From: Merdimmobilis hominis
GTDB lineage: Bacteria; Bacillota; Clostridia; Oscillospirales; Ruminococcaceae
Reading direction: 5' to 3'
Assembly: GCF_900104615.1 (NCBI RefSeq)
Contig: NZ_LT629939.1
Coordinates: forward strand, 2,457,194-2,521,193
Length of the DNA: 64,000 nucleotides
Within the stretch, counting starts at the first letter, position 1, and each line of letters starts with the position of its first letter. The position numbers and the translations under genes are program-made. Shown here in pieces: positions 19,541-27,410 of this stretch. The notes under the pieces are model-generated. The model searched no databases, was not told the DNA's origin, and saw only the letters and a program-made list of their open reading frames with translations.

Positions 19541-19742
19541 GCTAGTTGAAAACAGGCGGCAGGACAGAGTGTATGCTCGGTCATGCGGATATGCGGGTCC
19601 TGTGCGACAGTGCACCGTGAACCATGTCAGGCGGGGAACCGAGCAGCATTAAGCGGTCAGCAGTGTGTGCCCCAGGCAAATCTGTGTATCCGTATGACCG
19701 AGCATATACCCCTAATGGGGGATGTTCCTGCCTTCTTTTTTT
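19541..19742 (+). ncRNA. ffs: signal recognition particle RNA (large, with Alu domain)
   Basis: The S-domain core GTGAACCATGTCAGG..GGGGAACCGAGCAGCATTAAGC is the Ffh-binding hairpin with its GGAA loop. Long-range pairing joins TATGCTCGGTCATGCGGAT (near 19572-19590) to ATCCGTATGACCGAGCATA (near 19688-19706), and GGCAGGA (19558-19564) to TCCTGCC (19726-19732), closing an Alu-type large SRP RNA as in Bacillus. It ends in CTTCTTTTTTT. Its position just before dnaX is the usual Firmicutes arrangement. Confidence 0.95.
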
Positions 19743-19765
19743 GTGGACAGCAAGGGGGGAAGGCC

Positions 19766-21367
19766 ATGTATCAAGCGTTATATCGAAAATACCGCCCCAA
19801 AACCTTTGAAGATGTCGTCGGGCAGGAGCATATCACCACCACCCTCAAAAACGAGATCGCGGGGGGTAAGCCTTCCCATGCCTATCTGTTCACCGGCAGC
19901 CGGGGAACCGGCAAAACCACCTGTTCCAAAATCCTGGCCAAAGCGGTCAACTGCCCCAACCAAGCGGGGGGGAACCCCTGTGGGGTGTGCGACATCTGCC
20001 GGGGGATTGAGGACGGCTCTATCCTGGATGTGGTGGAGATTGACGCCGCCAGCAACAACGGGGTGGACAACATCCGCGACCTGCGGGACGAGGCCAACTT
20101 CACCCCGGCGGTGGCAAAGTACCGGGTGTATATCATCGACGAGGCCCACATGCTCTCCACCGGGGCGTTCAACGCCCTTTTGAAGATCATGGAGGAGCCG
20201 CCGGAGCATGTCATCTTCATCCTGGCCACCACCGAGGTCCACAAGATTCCAGCCACGGTGCTCTCCCGGTGCCAGCGGTTTGACTTCAAGCGGATCAGCG
20301 GGGACGAGCTCTCCGGCCGGCTGCAATATGTGGCCCAGCAGGAGGGGTTTGCCCTGGCAGAGGACGCGGCGCTGCTCATCGCCCGGCTGTCGGATGGGGG
20401 CATGCGGGACGCCATCTCCCTTTTGGACTTGTGCTCCTCCTACAGCCACGACATCACCCTCTCCACCGTGGCGGACGCCGCCGGTGTGGTGGGGCAGGAC
20501 CATCTCTTCTCCCTGGATGAGGCCATCGCCTCCCGGGACCCGGCTCAGGCTCTGGCCCAAATCGAGGCCTTGGGGGAGCGGTCGGTGGACCCGGAACGGC
20601 TCTGCGAACAGCTGATCGGCCACTTCCGGGATTTGATGATAGCCTCTTCCGTGGCCGATCCGGGGCCCCTCCTCACCTGTATGCCCAGCGAGCAGGAACA
20701 GCTGAAAACCCACGCCAAAGCTTTCCCCATGGGGGAAATCCTGTATATCCTCACCGTGCTTCAGGACTGCCTGGGCCGAATGGCCAAGACCACCCTGCGC
20801 AAAACCGAGCTGGAGATGGCGGCCATCCGGCTGTGCAGCCCCCAGCTCTCCACCTTGCCGGAGGGAATTCTCGCCCGGCTGGAGCGGTTGGAGCGGGCCC
20901 TCACCGCCGGGGCATTCCCCCAAGCCGGACAAGCGCCCGCCCCTCTTGCCAAGGAACCCGCCGGCTGCGGGGGAGAGGACCTGCCATCCCCGACGGCGGA
21001 AATCCCGCCGCCCCCAACCCCAAAAGAGGAGAAGGTGGCCGTCCCATTCGGCCCTTGGCAGCAGGTGCTGGAACGGCTGGAACAGCTCAACGGGGCTTTG
21101 TATGGAGCCCTTTGCGGCTCCAATGCCTATGAGTGCGAAGGGGTATTGCTCATCGACTGCAAAAACCCCATGTTCCTCTCCCTCATCCGGGACAACGACT
21201 ACTCCCGCAAAAGCATCCGGCAGGCGGTGATGGAAGTCACCGGCCGAAAGCTCCGCTTGGGGCCTTACAAGCCGGAACAGTATCAGACAAAACCGTCACA
21301 ACCCGATCCTTTGGAGGACTTTTTAAACAATCTGTCCCTGCCCCAGGAGTCGGTTGAAATATTGTAA
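19766..21367 (+). CDS. dnaX: DNA polymerase III subunit gamma/tau
   Basis: A 533-residue clamp-loader ATPase. The start is the ATG behind GGGGGGAAGG. Walker A is GSRGTGKT (44-51), the zinc knot uses C63, C72, C75 and C78, and Walker B is IIDEAHML. The sensor region is ATTEVHKIPATVLSRCQRFDF. A proline-rich linker (about 400-450) leads to a short tau domain. I see no slippery A-stretch for a gamma frameshift. It starts 24 nt after SRP RNA and is followed closely by ybaB and recR, the classic replication/repair trio. Confidence 0.97.
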   Translation: MYQALYRKYRPKTFEDVVGQEHITTTLKNEIAGGKPSHAYLFTGSRGTGKTTCSKILAKAVNCPNQAGGNPCGVCDICRGIEDGSILDVVEIDAASNNGVDNIRDLRDEANFTPAVAKYRVYIIDEAHMLSTGAFNALLKIMEEPPEHVIFILATTEVHKIPATVLSRCQRFDFKRISGDELSGRLQYVAQQEGFALAEDAALLIARLSDGGMRDAISLLDLCSSYSHDITLSTVADAAGVVGQDHLFSLDEAIASRDPAQALAQIEALGERSVDPERLCEQLIGHFRDLMIASSVADPGPLLTCMPSEQEQLKTHAKAFPMGEILYILTVLQDCLGRMAKTTLRKTELEMAAIRLCSPQLSTLPEGILARLERLERALTAGAFPQAGQAPAPLAKEPAGCGGEDLPSPTAEIPPPPTPKEEKVAVPFGPWQQVLERLEQLNGALYGALCGSNAYECEGVLLIDCKNPMFLSLIRDNDYSRKSIRQAVMEVTGRKLRLGPYKPEQYQTKPSQPDPLEDFLNNLSLPQESVEIL

Positions 21368-21387
21368 AACATTGGAGGACTATCGAT

Positions 21388-21738
21388 ATGAAAGCAAGAC
21401 TGCCCCAGGGCTATGGCAAAGCGCCGGCCAACAACATGAACAGCATGATCAAACAAGCTCAGAAAATGCAGGAAGAACTGGCCAAAAAACAGGCCGAGCT
21501 GGATGAGATGGAGTTTTCCACCACTGCAGGCGGCGGCGTTGTCACCGTGGTGATGAACGGCAAAAAAGAGATGAAATCCCTGACCATCAAACCCGAGATC
21601 GTCAACGCCGACGACATCGAGATGCTCCAGGACCTGATTATGGCCGCCACCAATGAGGCGCTGCGCACCATCGAGGAAAAAACAGCCCAGGAGATGGACA
21701 AAATCACCGGCGGACTGAACATCCCCGGCTTGATGTAA
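21388..21738 (+). CDS. YbaB/EbfC family nucleoid-associated protein
   Basis: A 116-residue DNA-binding protein. [26 protein letters not shown] is the family's N-terminal helix, followed by the [21 protein letters not shown] strand pair and a C-terminal helix. It forms tweezer-like dimers on DNA. The GGAGG ribosome site is 10 nt upstream of the ATG. Its place between dnaX and recR is conserved across bacteria, with 20 nt and 7 nt gaps. Confidence 0.95.
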   Translation: MKARLPQGYGKAPANNMNSMIKQAQKMQEELAKKQAELDEMEFSTTAGGGVVTVVMNGKKEMKSLTIKPEIVNADDIEMLQDLIMAATNEALRTIEEKTAQEMDKITGGLNIPGLM

Positions 21739-21745
21739 CCTTCCC

Positions 21746-22345
21746 ATGGCATACAATGTCCTGCCCTTGACCCGGCTGATCGAACAGTTTGAACGGCTGC
21801 CGGGCATCGGCAAAAAGACGGCCCAGCGGCTGGCCTTTTATGTGCTGGGATTGCCCCAGGAAAAGGCCCAGGAGTTCGCCAACGCCATCCTGGACGCCAA
21901 GGAGAAGATCAAGCGGTGCGCGGTCTGCCAGAACCTGACCGACGAGGAGCTTTGCCCCATCTGCCGCAGCGCTGACCGGGACCGCTCCATCCTCTGCGTG
22001 GTGGAGGACCCCCGGGACGTCATTGCCTTTGAGCGCACCAAGGAGTATCACGGCCTGTACCATGTGCTCCACGGGCTCATCTCCCCCATGGACGGCATCG
22101 GCCCTGAACAGCTGACCATTAAGGAACTGCTGGCCCGCCTCCAATCCGGAGAGGTGCAGGAGGTGGTCATGGCCACCAACCCCACGGTGGAAGGGGAAGC
22201 CACCGCCATGTATGTGGCCCGGCTCCTCAAGCCCCTGGGTATCAAGGTGACCCGCCTGGCCTATGGCATCCCAGTGGGCGGCAACCTGGAATATGCCGAT
22301 GAGGTGACCCTGTACCGCGCCTTGGAGGGCAGAAGCGAAATTTAA
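21746..22345 (+). CDS. recR: recombination mediator RecR
   Basis: A 199-residue protein of the standard length. The N-terminal helix-hairpin-helix ([18 protein letters not shown], about 17-34), C4 zinc finger ([16 protein letters not shown]) and Toprim domain ([13 protein letters not shown], then [17 protein letters not shown]) are all present. With RecF and RecO it loads RecA on SSB-coated gaps. It is the last gene of the dnaX operon. Confidence 0.97.
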   Translation: MAYNVLPLTRLIEQFERLPGIGKKTAQRLAFYVLGLPQEKAQEFANAILDAKEKIKRCAVCQNLTDEELCPICRSADRDRSILCVVEDPRDVIAFERTKEYHGLYHVLHGLISPMDGIGPEQLTIKELLARLQSGEVQEVVMATNPTVEGEATAMYVARLLKPLGIKVTRLAYGIPVGGNLEYADEVTLYRALEGRSEI

Positions 22346-22383
22346 AAGGGGCTTCCTGAGGCTTTCAGACCCTAACCCCCCCA

Positions 22384-22840
22384 TTCAAGATTCCATCTTG
22401 TGGCAGGTTTTATGGGGCGCTGCCCGCCCCCAAACCCCCGTGGTCCCTATCTAGCGAGAGAAAGGAACCAAAGCTCGCCGGGGAGACCCTGGTCCCCCTA
22501 TTTGTGCGCCACAATGGGAACGCTCGGAAAATCTTTCTTAGAGGTTTCCCCACCTCGGGCGAAAGATTTTTCCGCTGGCGCGGATTCCCTCGCGGGGCTG
22601 CAAAAGGTCTATTTTTCTTGGTAGCCCACCCAGGAACAGGGAGATTTTTAAGGGGGCACAGTCAGCTAACGCTGACCGTACTGACTTCAACTGTGCCGCG
22701 TGCTGTTCGGCCCCTCTTAAATGTGCTTTTTGGTAGCCCAACTTTGTTGGGCTGGGCTTTCTTTCACATAAAAAAGGGAGCGCGGGTGTGGGGGCGCGGG
22801 CCCCCACAAATCAATTCCAAGATGCAATCTTGAGGTCGGC
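22384..22840 (+). repeat. R1 dispersed repeat, copy F
   Basis: A full-length forward copy: ATTCAAGATTCCATCTTG, GGTTTTATGGGGCGCTGCCC, CGCCGGGGAGACCC, GCGCCACAATGGGAACGCTCGGAAAATC, GAAAGATTTTTCCGC..GCGGGGCTGC, GGGGGCACAGTCAGC, CTTAAATGTGC, the GCCCAACTTTGTTGGGC palindrome and ACATAAAAAAGGGAGCGCGGG. It is one of the closest matches to copy G. Confidence 0.82.
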
Positions 22841-22920
22841 AGGAGAGCCTCTTACAAGAAAAAAGCCCTTTCTCCTTCGGCTTTTGGGCAGGGGAAGGGC
22901 GAAGGCGAGGCGATACCAGC

Positions 22921-23331
22921 ATGGAACAGATCAAGGCCCTCCTCCAGGGGGACAATCTGAAAAAGTTTTTGAAGTTTGCCCTCACCGGCGTGGGAAACAC
23001 CTTAGTGGATTTGATCCTTTTTCGGGTGCTCTATACCTATTTGGGGGTGAACATCTATCTCTCCCAGGTGTGCAGCTATTCGGCGGGGATGCTCAACAGC
23101 TACGTGGTCAACCGCAGCTGGACCTTCCGCTCCAAGGAGAAGTTCTTTAGCGCCCAAATGGTCCGGTTTTTGGCCTTGGGCGGGTTGATGCTCGCTTTGA
23201 GCACCGGCTTGCTTTACCTGTTCACCGGCTGGGGCCTTTCTGGGATGGCCGCCAAGCTGTTGACCACCGGCCTTGTTTTGGTGGTCAATTTCCTCTTGAG
23301 CAAGCTGTGGGTCTTCCGCAGTGGGAAATAA
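22921..23331 (+). CDS. GtrA-like membrane protein
   Basis: A 136-residue protein with four hydrophobic segments (about residues 18-38, 41-60, 80-100 and 106-128) and the GtrA family pattern FALTGVGNTLVDLILF, SYSAGMLNSYVVNRSWTFRS and LLSKLWVFRS. GtrA proteins are small flippase-like partners in transfer of lipid-linked sugars to surface polysaccharides or teichoic acids. It stands alone after R1 copy F, so its pathway is not shown by context. Confidence 0.88.
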   Translation: MEQIKALLQGDNLKKFLKFALTGVGNTLVDLILFRVLYTYLGVNIYLSQVCSYSAGMLNSYVVNRSWTFRSKEKFFSAQMVRFLALGGLMLALSTGLLYLFTGWGLSGMAAKLLTTGLVLVVNFLLSKLWVFRSGK

Positions 23332-23353
23332 ACCCAAGCTCTGAAAAGGCCCC

Positions 23354-23383
23354 TTGCATGGGGAAGGGGCTTTGTGGTATACT
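23354..23383 (+). promoter_or_regulatory. probable smpB promoter
   Basis: TTGCAT (23354-23359) and TATACT (23378-23383) are spaced by 18 bp. The stretch between them is part of a GGCCCCTT/AAGGGGC hairpin, perhaps a weak terminator of the preceding gene. Confidence 0.55.
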
Positions 23384-23442
23384 CACAAAAGGGATTGCCA
23401 CCCCATATTTGAGGCGATCTTTGGAAAGGAGTGGCTGGCTTC

Positions 23443-23904
23443 ATGGCCAAATTGGAAACCAAAACCATTGCCGTCAACAAAAAAGCCCGCCACGACTATT
23501 TCGTCGAGGAGAGCTTTGAAACCGGGATTGTCTTAGCTGGCACCGAGGTGAAATCCCTGCGGGCCGGCACGGTCAACCTGAAAGACAGCTGGTGCGATAT
23601 CGAAAATGGCGAGATCTTTGTCAAACAGATGCACATCAGCCCTTATGAAAAAGGGAATATTTTCAATAAAGATCCTATGCGCACCCGCAAACTGCTGATG
23701 CACCGGCGGGAAATCCACCGGCTCCTGGGGCTGCTCAAACAGGAGGGGTATACCTTGATCCCCCTCTCCTTGTATTTCAAAGGCTCCCGGGTGAAATTGC
23801 AGCTGGGCTTGTGCAAGGGTAAAAAACTCTACGACAAACGGGAAGACGCCGCCAAGCGGGATGCCAAACGGGATATTGACCGGGCTCTGAAACAGCGGCG
23901 CTGA
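23443..23904 (+). CDS. smpB: SsrA-binding protein SmpB
   Basis: A 153-residue tmRNA partner that places it in the empty A site of stalled ribosomes. The [29 protein letters not shown] start and the [21 protein letters not shown] tail are diagnostic. I choose the ATG 12 nt after a GTG; AAAGGAG lies 11 nt before it. The tmRNA gene itself begins 44 nt downstream, so both trans-translation components lie side by side and may be cotranscribed. Confidence 0.96.
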   Translation: MAKLETKTIAVNKKARHDYFVEESFETGIVLAGTEVKSLRAGTVNLKDSWCDIENGEIFVKQMHISPYEKGNIFNKDPMRTRKLLMHRREIHRLLGLLKQEGYTLIPLSLYFKGSRVKLQLGLCKGKKLYDKREDAAKRDAKRDIDRALKQRR

Positions 23905-23948
23905 CCAAACATTCAATTCCGGGGAGACAAGGGTTTCCCCTCATATTT

Positions 23949-24296
23949 GGGGGCGTAAAGGTTTCGACGAGGATTGTGCAGTGTGAGAAGCGAGTAGAGG
24001 CGCACGACCTCTATAAAACGTGACTTTTTAAAAATAAACGCTAACGATAACGTTGCATTTGCTGCTTAATTAAGCAGCCGTCTTGCCCCGGAGTACCACG
24101 GCTGGGAACAAGGCGTCGATGAGTGGTGAACGATCCGTCTGAGCTCCTCGTAAGACAGGATTGTATTAGGGGATACCAAAGCCTTTAGCCTGTTTGCCGG
24201 CGATTGGCTGCGGGAAACTTAAAAGACAAACTGCACTCGGAGATGCTTGCATGAATCGGTTTTCGGACGGGGGTTCAATTCCCCCCGCCTCCACCA
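23949..24296 (+). ncRNA. ssrA: transfer-messenger RNA
   Basis: The 5' end GGGGGCG pairs with CGCCTCC before ACCA at the 3' end. The third pair is G-U, the alanine identity element. GTAAAGGTTTCGACGAGGATTG and the T-arm GGGTTCAATTCCCC are typical. The tag frame AAC GCT AAC GAT AAC GTT GCA TTT GCT GCT TAA (24037-24069) encodes NANDNVAFAA; the exact resume codon is uncertain. Full length is 348 nt with encoded CCA. Its last 8 bases form the left boundary of an integrated element. Confidence 0.97.
24289..24296 (+). repeat. left attachment core (attL) in the tmRNA 3' end
   Basis: CTCCACCA at the 3' end of ssrA is repeated exactly at 36398-36405 inside the serine recombinase 3' end. The repeat brackets the low-GC island. 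The integration restores an intact tmRNA end. Confidence 0.75.
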
Positions 24297-24373
24297 AATG
24301 GACATTACATGAACACCTACTTTTTCAAAGGCGGCTTTGCCGTCAGGGTGTGGCTGTGATGTCGAAACAGAAA

Positions 24374-24415
24374 CTGAGGGTCAAGGTACGGATGTGCCTT
24401 GACCCTCGGTTTTTT
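24374..24415 (+). terminator. terminator inside the element's left end
   Basis: CTGAGGGTCAAGG (24374-24386) pairs with CCTTGACCCTCGG (24397-24409), followed by TTTTTT. In the integrated state it would end tmRNA read-through. In an excised circle it would lie 14 nt after the recombinase stop codon. Confidence 0.9.
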
Positions 24416-24467
24416 GTATCTCTACAGTGGTTATTGAGCAGAAGATAAGCAGCAGAATATTTATCAA

Positions 24468-25250
24468 TCAAATTTTTCTTCTTGCGATTTTTTTCATCTT
24501 TGTGTACCCTTCACATCCAATAACAGAAATGGAATTTAGTTTTTTCAATGCATTTTCTATGCTGATTCTAATTTGCATGGGAGTATATCTATCAAGAGCG
24601 CCCCGGTTGACCGCCATAATTATATCTTGCTTTTCTTTATTGTAAATACTCCAGAACTGATCATAATTTCTGTTTTGATTTGTAGTGCTGAAGTGTTTCA
24701 GCATATTTTCTACCGACCGCTTTTGTTCGCCATTCATACCATCTGGAATGGTTGCAACTAATCCCTTAACTGCCTCATTAACATCGACCGGATTTTGGCT
24801 GCACAAATTTAAGGATTGCAAGACAGCATTTCCTTCCATTTGCATAAGTGTTTGCTGCGTATAAAAGAAAAAGTTCTTCTGCAAATTTTTCATCAATTCC
24901 TGCTGTTCAAGAATCTCTGTAGCACAATTATAAAATTCATCAAAGGTATTGAAGCTAAATGAATCCAGCTTGCGGATAAAATAGTGTTTGTATTGATCCC
25001 AGTAGTCTGTCTTAAAAAGAATTTGTGACTCATAAAAGGCAGAGTCATTCAGAACTCCTTCGGTAATATAGGAACCTATTTCTCTAATGCGTTTCTGTAA
25101 ATCCTCAATTTGCAGAATGATCAATGAAGCTGCTTCTGAAACCTTCCGACGTTCCTGCGCCCAGTAGATAAAGAATGCAGATGCACCTACTAAAACAAGT
25201 AAAATATTAAGCCAATTAGAGCCAACAAATTCTCCTATTTTTTCCCACAT
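24468..25250 (-). CDS. membrane-anchored protein of unknown function, last gene of the restriction operon
   Basis: A 260-residue protein with one N-terminal membrane segment (WLNILLVLVGASAFFIYWA, about residues 13-31) and then a long soluble, mostly helical part. This part has EAASLIILQIEDLQKRIREI and several aromatic-rich helices, and ends in a basic tail (KMKKIARRKI). No catalytic motif is recognised. It overlaps the upstream TIGR02391-type gene by 16 nt and shares its AT-rich composition, so the two were probably acquired together. A membrane effector or sensor of the defence operon is a reasonable guess, not shown. Confidence 0.7.
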   Translation of the reverse strand: MWEKIGEFVGSNWLNILLVLVGASAFFIYWAQERRKVSEAASLIILQIEDLQKRIREIGSYITEGVLNDSAFYESQILFKTDYWDQYKHYFIRKLDSFSFNTFDEFYNCATEILEQQELMKNLQKNFFFYTQQTLMQMEGNAVLQSLNLCSQNPVDVNEAVKGLVATIPDGMNGEQKRSVENMLKHFSTTNQNRNYDQFWSIYNKEKQDIIMAVNRGALDRYTPMQIRISIENALKKLNSISVIGCEGYTKMKKIARRKI

Positions 25251-25984
25251 ATACTTTCACCATCTCTTTTCTTTTGTTTTTTGGAATATCGTATGTTCTT
25301 CTTGAGAAAACAGATTAGTTTCCAGCGATCGATTCGTTTGGGCATATTATTGTATATTTTTTGATAATCAACTTTTGACTGAATCCACCGCCCATTTTTT
25401 GTAATACTATGACCATCCAATAAATTTAGGAAGAAAGAAACTTCAATAATTATGGAAATAGTATTGCTAACCCCTGACCCAATGTGATTGTGTTGATAAA
25501 GATTTCTTGGGCCTTGAAAAAGGCCCATAAGCATATACCTGATGCCATCTTGTTCATTTCGATCTGACTCTGTTTTTAGTTCATTTATTGCAATTAAAGG
25601 AACTTTTTTTGTTTCTCCCGTTTTCTTATCTACCTCAAATGACAATGCTCTTGTTGCCAAATCAAATCCGTGTGAATCTAAACCAGATTTTTTCTTAAGA
25701 TAGTTTTCTAAAACTACGAAGGCTTCTCGTGCGGATGCTTCAAACTCAGATTTGTACATAAGGTTTATTGCTTTCTCAAGTGCAGGATGCGTATCGTAAA
25801 TGTCAAAAAAACCTTTTAGTTTATCCAAAGATTCTGGCATTAAACTTCCACAACACGGGCAAAATTTGAAATCCCTATAGCCAAATCCGTAAGTTCCATT
25901 TTCAAACTCTTTAAGTTCTTTGCGTCTTGGCGGAAGATTACATTGATTCGGGCAAGAGTATTTTTTGCCTCTCAAGATTTTCAC
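25235..25984 (-). CDS. TIGR02391 / Ymh-type protein with N-terminal zinc-ribbon-like cysteines
   Basis: A 249-residue protein. The core EAFVVLENYLKKKSGLDSHG..DLATRALSF..IAINELKTESDRNEQDGIRYMLMGLFQGPRNLYQHNH (about residues 90-190) is the Ymh-type domain known by pattern as TIGR02391, often found next to restriction or other defence genes, function unknown. The invariant-looking ESDRNEQDG..RGPRN(L/Y)xxH residues resemble HEPN-like surfaces (inference). The N-terminal part has C-x3-C and C-x2-C pairs. The gene starts 1 nt after hsdS ends and overlaps the next gene, so it belongs to the operon. Confidence 0.8.
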   Translation of the reverse strand: MKILRGKKYSCPNQCNLPPRRKELKEFENGTYGFGYRDFKFCPCCGSLMPESLDKLKGFFDIYDTHPALEKAINLMYKSEFEASAREAFVVLENYLKKKSGLDSHGFDLATRALSFEVDKKTGETKKVPLIAINELKTESDRNEQDGIRYMLMGLFQGPRNLYQHNHIGSGVSNTISIIIEVSFFLNLLDGHSITKNGRWIQSKVDYQKIYNNMPKRIDRWKLICFLKKNIRYSKKQKKRDGESICGKK

Positions 25985-25985
25985 C

Positions 25986-27410
25986 TCACTTCAACTGCTC
26001 ACACAGCGGCAGCAGCTCTTCCAGTTTTTCGACGATGCGTTTTTGTTCGGCAAGGGGTGGGAGGGGAACTGGAATAGAATTCATTTTTTCTTGGTTCATT
26101 TTAGGCTGCGCTGTCCCTGTTACATATTTTGCCAAACTGATAGCATTTACAAAATACATCATATACTCTAATGACAATGTACCTTCAACACAGTCCAAAA
26201 CATGTGCGTGATTATTTACCCAATACTGCCCTTGAGCCAAGAATGCAATAGGCGTACTTCTGGTTAATAAATTAGCTCCATCTTCACCAATAAGCAGAAG
26301 TGTTTTATCAAACAGATACCGATCTACTTTATCAATGACCCCTGATGCGCCATAGTAATCAAAATTTTTTTCGAGTTTACTTCTCTCTGCAACAGACAAA
26401 GGAATTCTTTCGGAATCTCTGTTGATCATAATGCTTCCAAAGCGAACCCATTTCCAAGTCGTTGGAATATCAAAGAGAATCTCATCCTCTTTGAATTCTC
26501 CATACTCACCTTTTTCTTTCTTGATCTTCTTCTCGGCAATCAGCCGCTGTTTTTCCGCCTGAATTTTTTGGAAGAGTTCCTCTGCGGTACCTTCTTCCGG
26601 GCGCTGTTCCACCAGTTTGCCCTGGATGGCGTACTGCAAGAGAGATTTTTTCATATCCTCCGGGAATCGGCTGTTGAACTGCTCCAGTTTGCTCCACGCC
26701 TGTTCGTAGCGGTCAATATAGGGCAGCAGCTCCTCGATTTTGGCAACAATCCGCTTTTGCTCGGCAAGAGGTGGGAGAGAGATTAAAGCGTTTACAATTT
26801 TTTCTTTTGAAATATTAGGCTGTGCACCGCCTTCACCCAGTTTAATAAAAGCTGTTCGAGAAGCCATCAAAAAATAAAATAAAAATTTGTTATAAATGCC
26901 TTCATAGGGGATACAGGCACAACAAGCCTGATTTGTGGTAGCTTCTATGCCCAAAATTCCAAGTTTTCCAATGGTTGCTCCATACATTGCCATTAACACA
27001 GAACCTATAGGGTTTAATCGTACCGAAGTTTTCTCAAGCGCCAGTTCCGTGATATACTCTGGAATTTCGGTTATAGTACCGTCGTTCAAATCACCAGTTT
27101 TTAACCAAGGAATTGTTCCACCATAATATTCCGAATTTGTTCTGGATGGTGTTGCACCTGATCCCCAAGAACCACAATTTCCAAGCCTCACCCACTTCCA
27201 ACTCTCCGGAATATCAAACGGCTTTTCGTCCTCGGTAATTTCGGGCAGCGGCTTTTCCTTTTTGATTTTCTTTTCAGCAATCAGCCGCTGTTTTTCCTCC
27301 TGAATTTTTTGGAAAAGTTCCTCGGCTGTGCCTTCCTCCGGCCGCTGTTCCACCAGCTTGCCCTGAATGGCCAGCTGCAAAATGCTGTTTTTCAGTTCCT
27401 GTGGGGTCAT
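25986..27410 (-). CDS. hsdS: type I restriction-modification specificity subunit HsdS
   Basis: A 474-residue protein with two target-recognition domains (about residues 65-215 and 300-445). Each is followed by the conserved helix SLPPLAEQKRIVAKIEELLP or its copy LPPLAEQKRIVEKLEELLP. A second duplicated block, GKLVEQRPEEGTAEELFQKI, starts each half (near residues 18 and 267). The two halves set the bipartite DNA site of the methylase and nuclease. It overlaps hsdM by 4 nt. The block duplicated at DNA level (26521-26640 and 27261-27380) could allow recognition-domain exchange. Confidence 0.96.
   Translation of the reverse strand: MTPQELKNSILQLAIQGKLVEQRPEEGTAEELFQKIQEEKQRLIAEKKIKKEKPLPEITEDEKPFDIPESWKWVRLGNCGSWGSGATPSRTNSEYYGGTIPWLKTGDLNDGTITEIPEYITELALEKTSVRLNPIGSVLMAMYGATIGKLGILGIEATTNQACCACIPYEGIYNKFLFYFLMASRTAFIKLGEGGAQPNISKEKIVNALISLPPLAEQKRIVAKIEELLPYIDRYEQAWSKLEQFNSRFPEDMKKSLLQYAIQGKLVEQRPEEGTAEELFQKIQAEKQRLIAEKKIKKEKGEYGEFKEDEILFDIPTTWKWVRFGSIMINRDSERIPLSVAERSKLEKNFDYYGASGVIDKVDRYLFDKTLLLIGEDGANLLTRSTPIAFLAQGQYWVNNHAHVLDCVEGTLSLEYMMYFVNAISLAKYVTGTAQPKMNQEKMNSIPVPLPPLAEQKRIVEKLEELLPLCEQLK

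Noticed and set aside
19766..21367. Programmed frameshift in dnaX for gamma
   Set aside because: No A-rich slippery heptamer with a downstream hairpin was found near the expected position.
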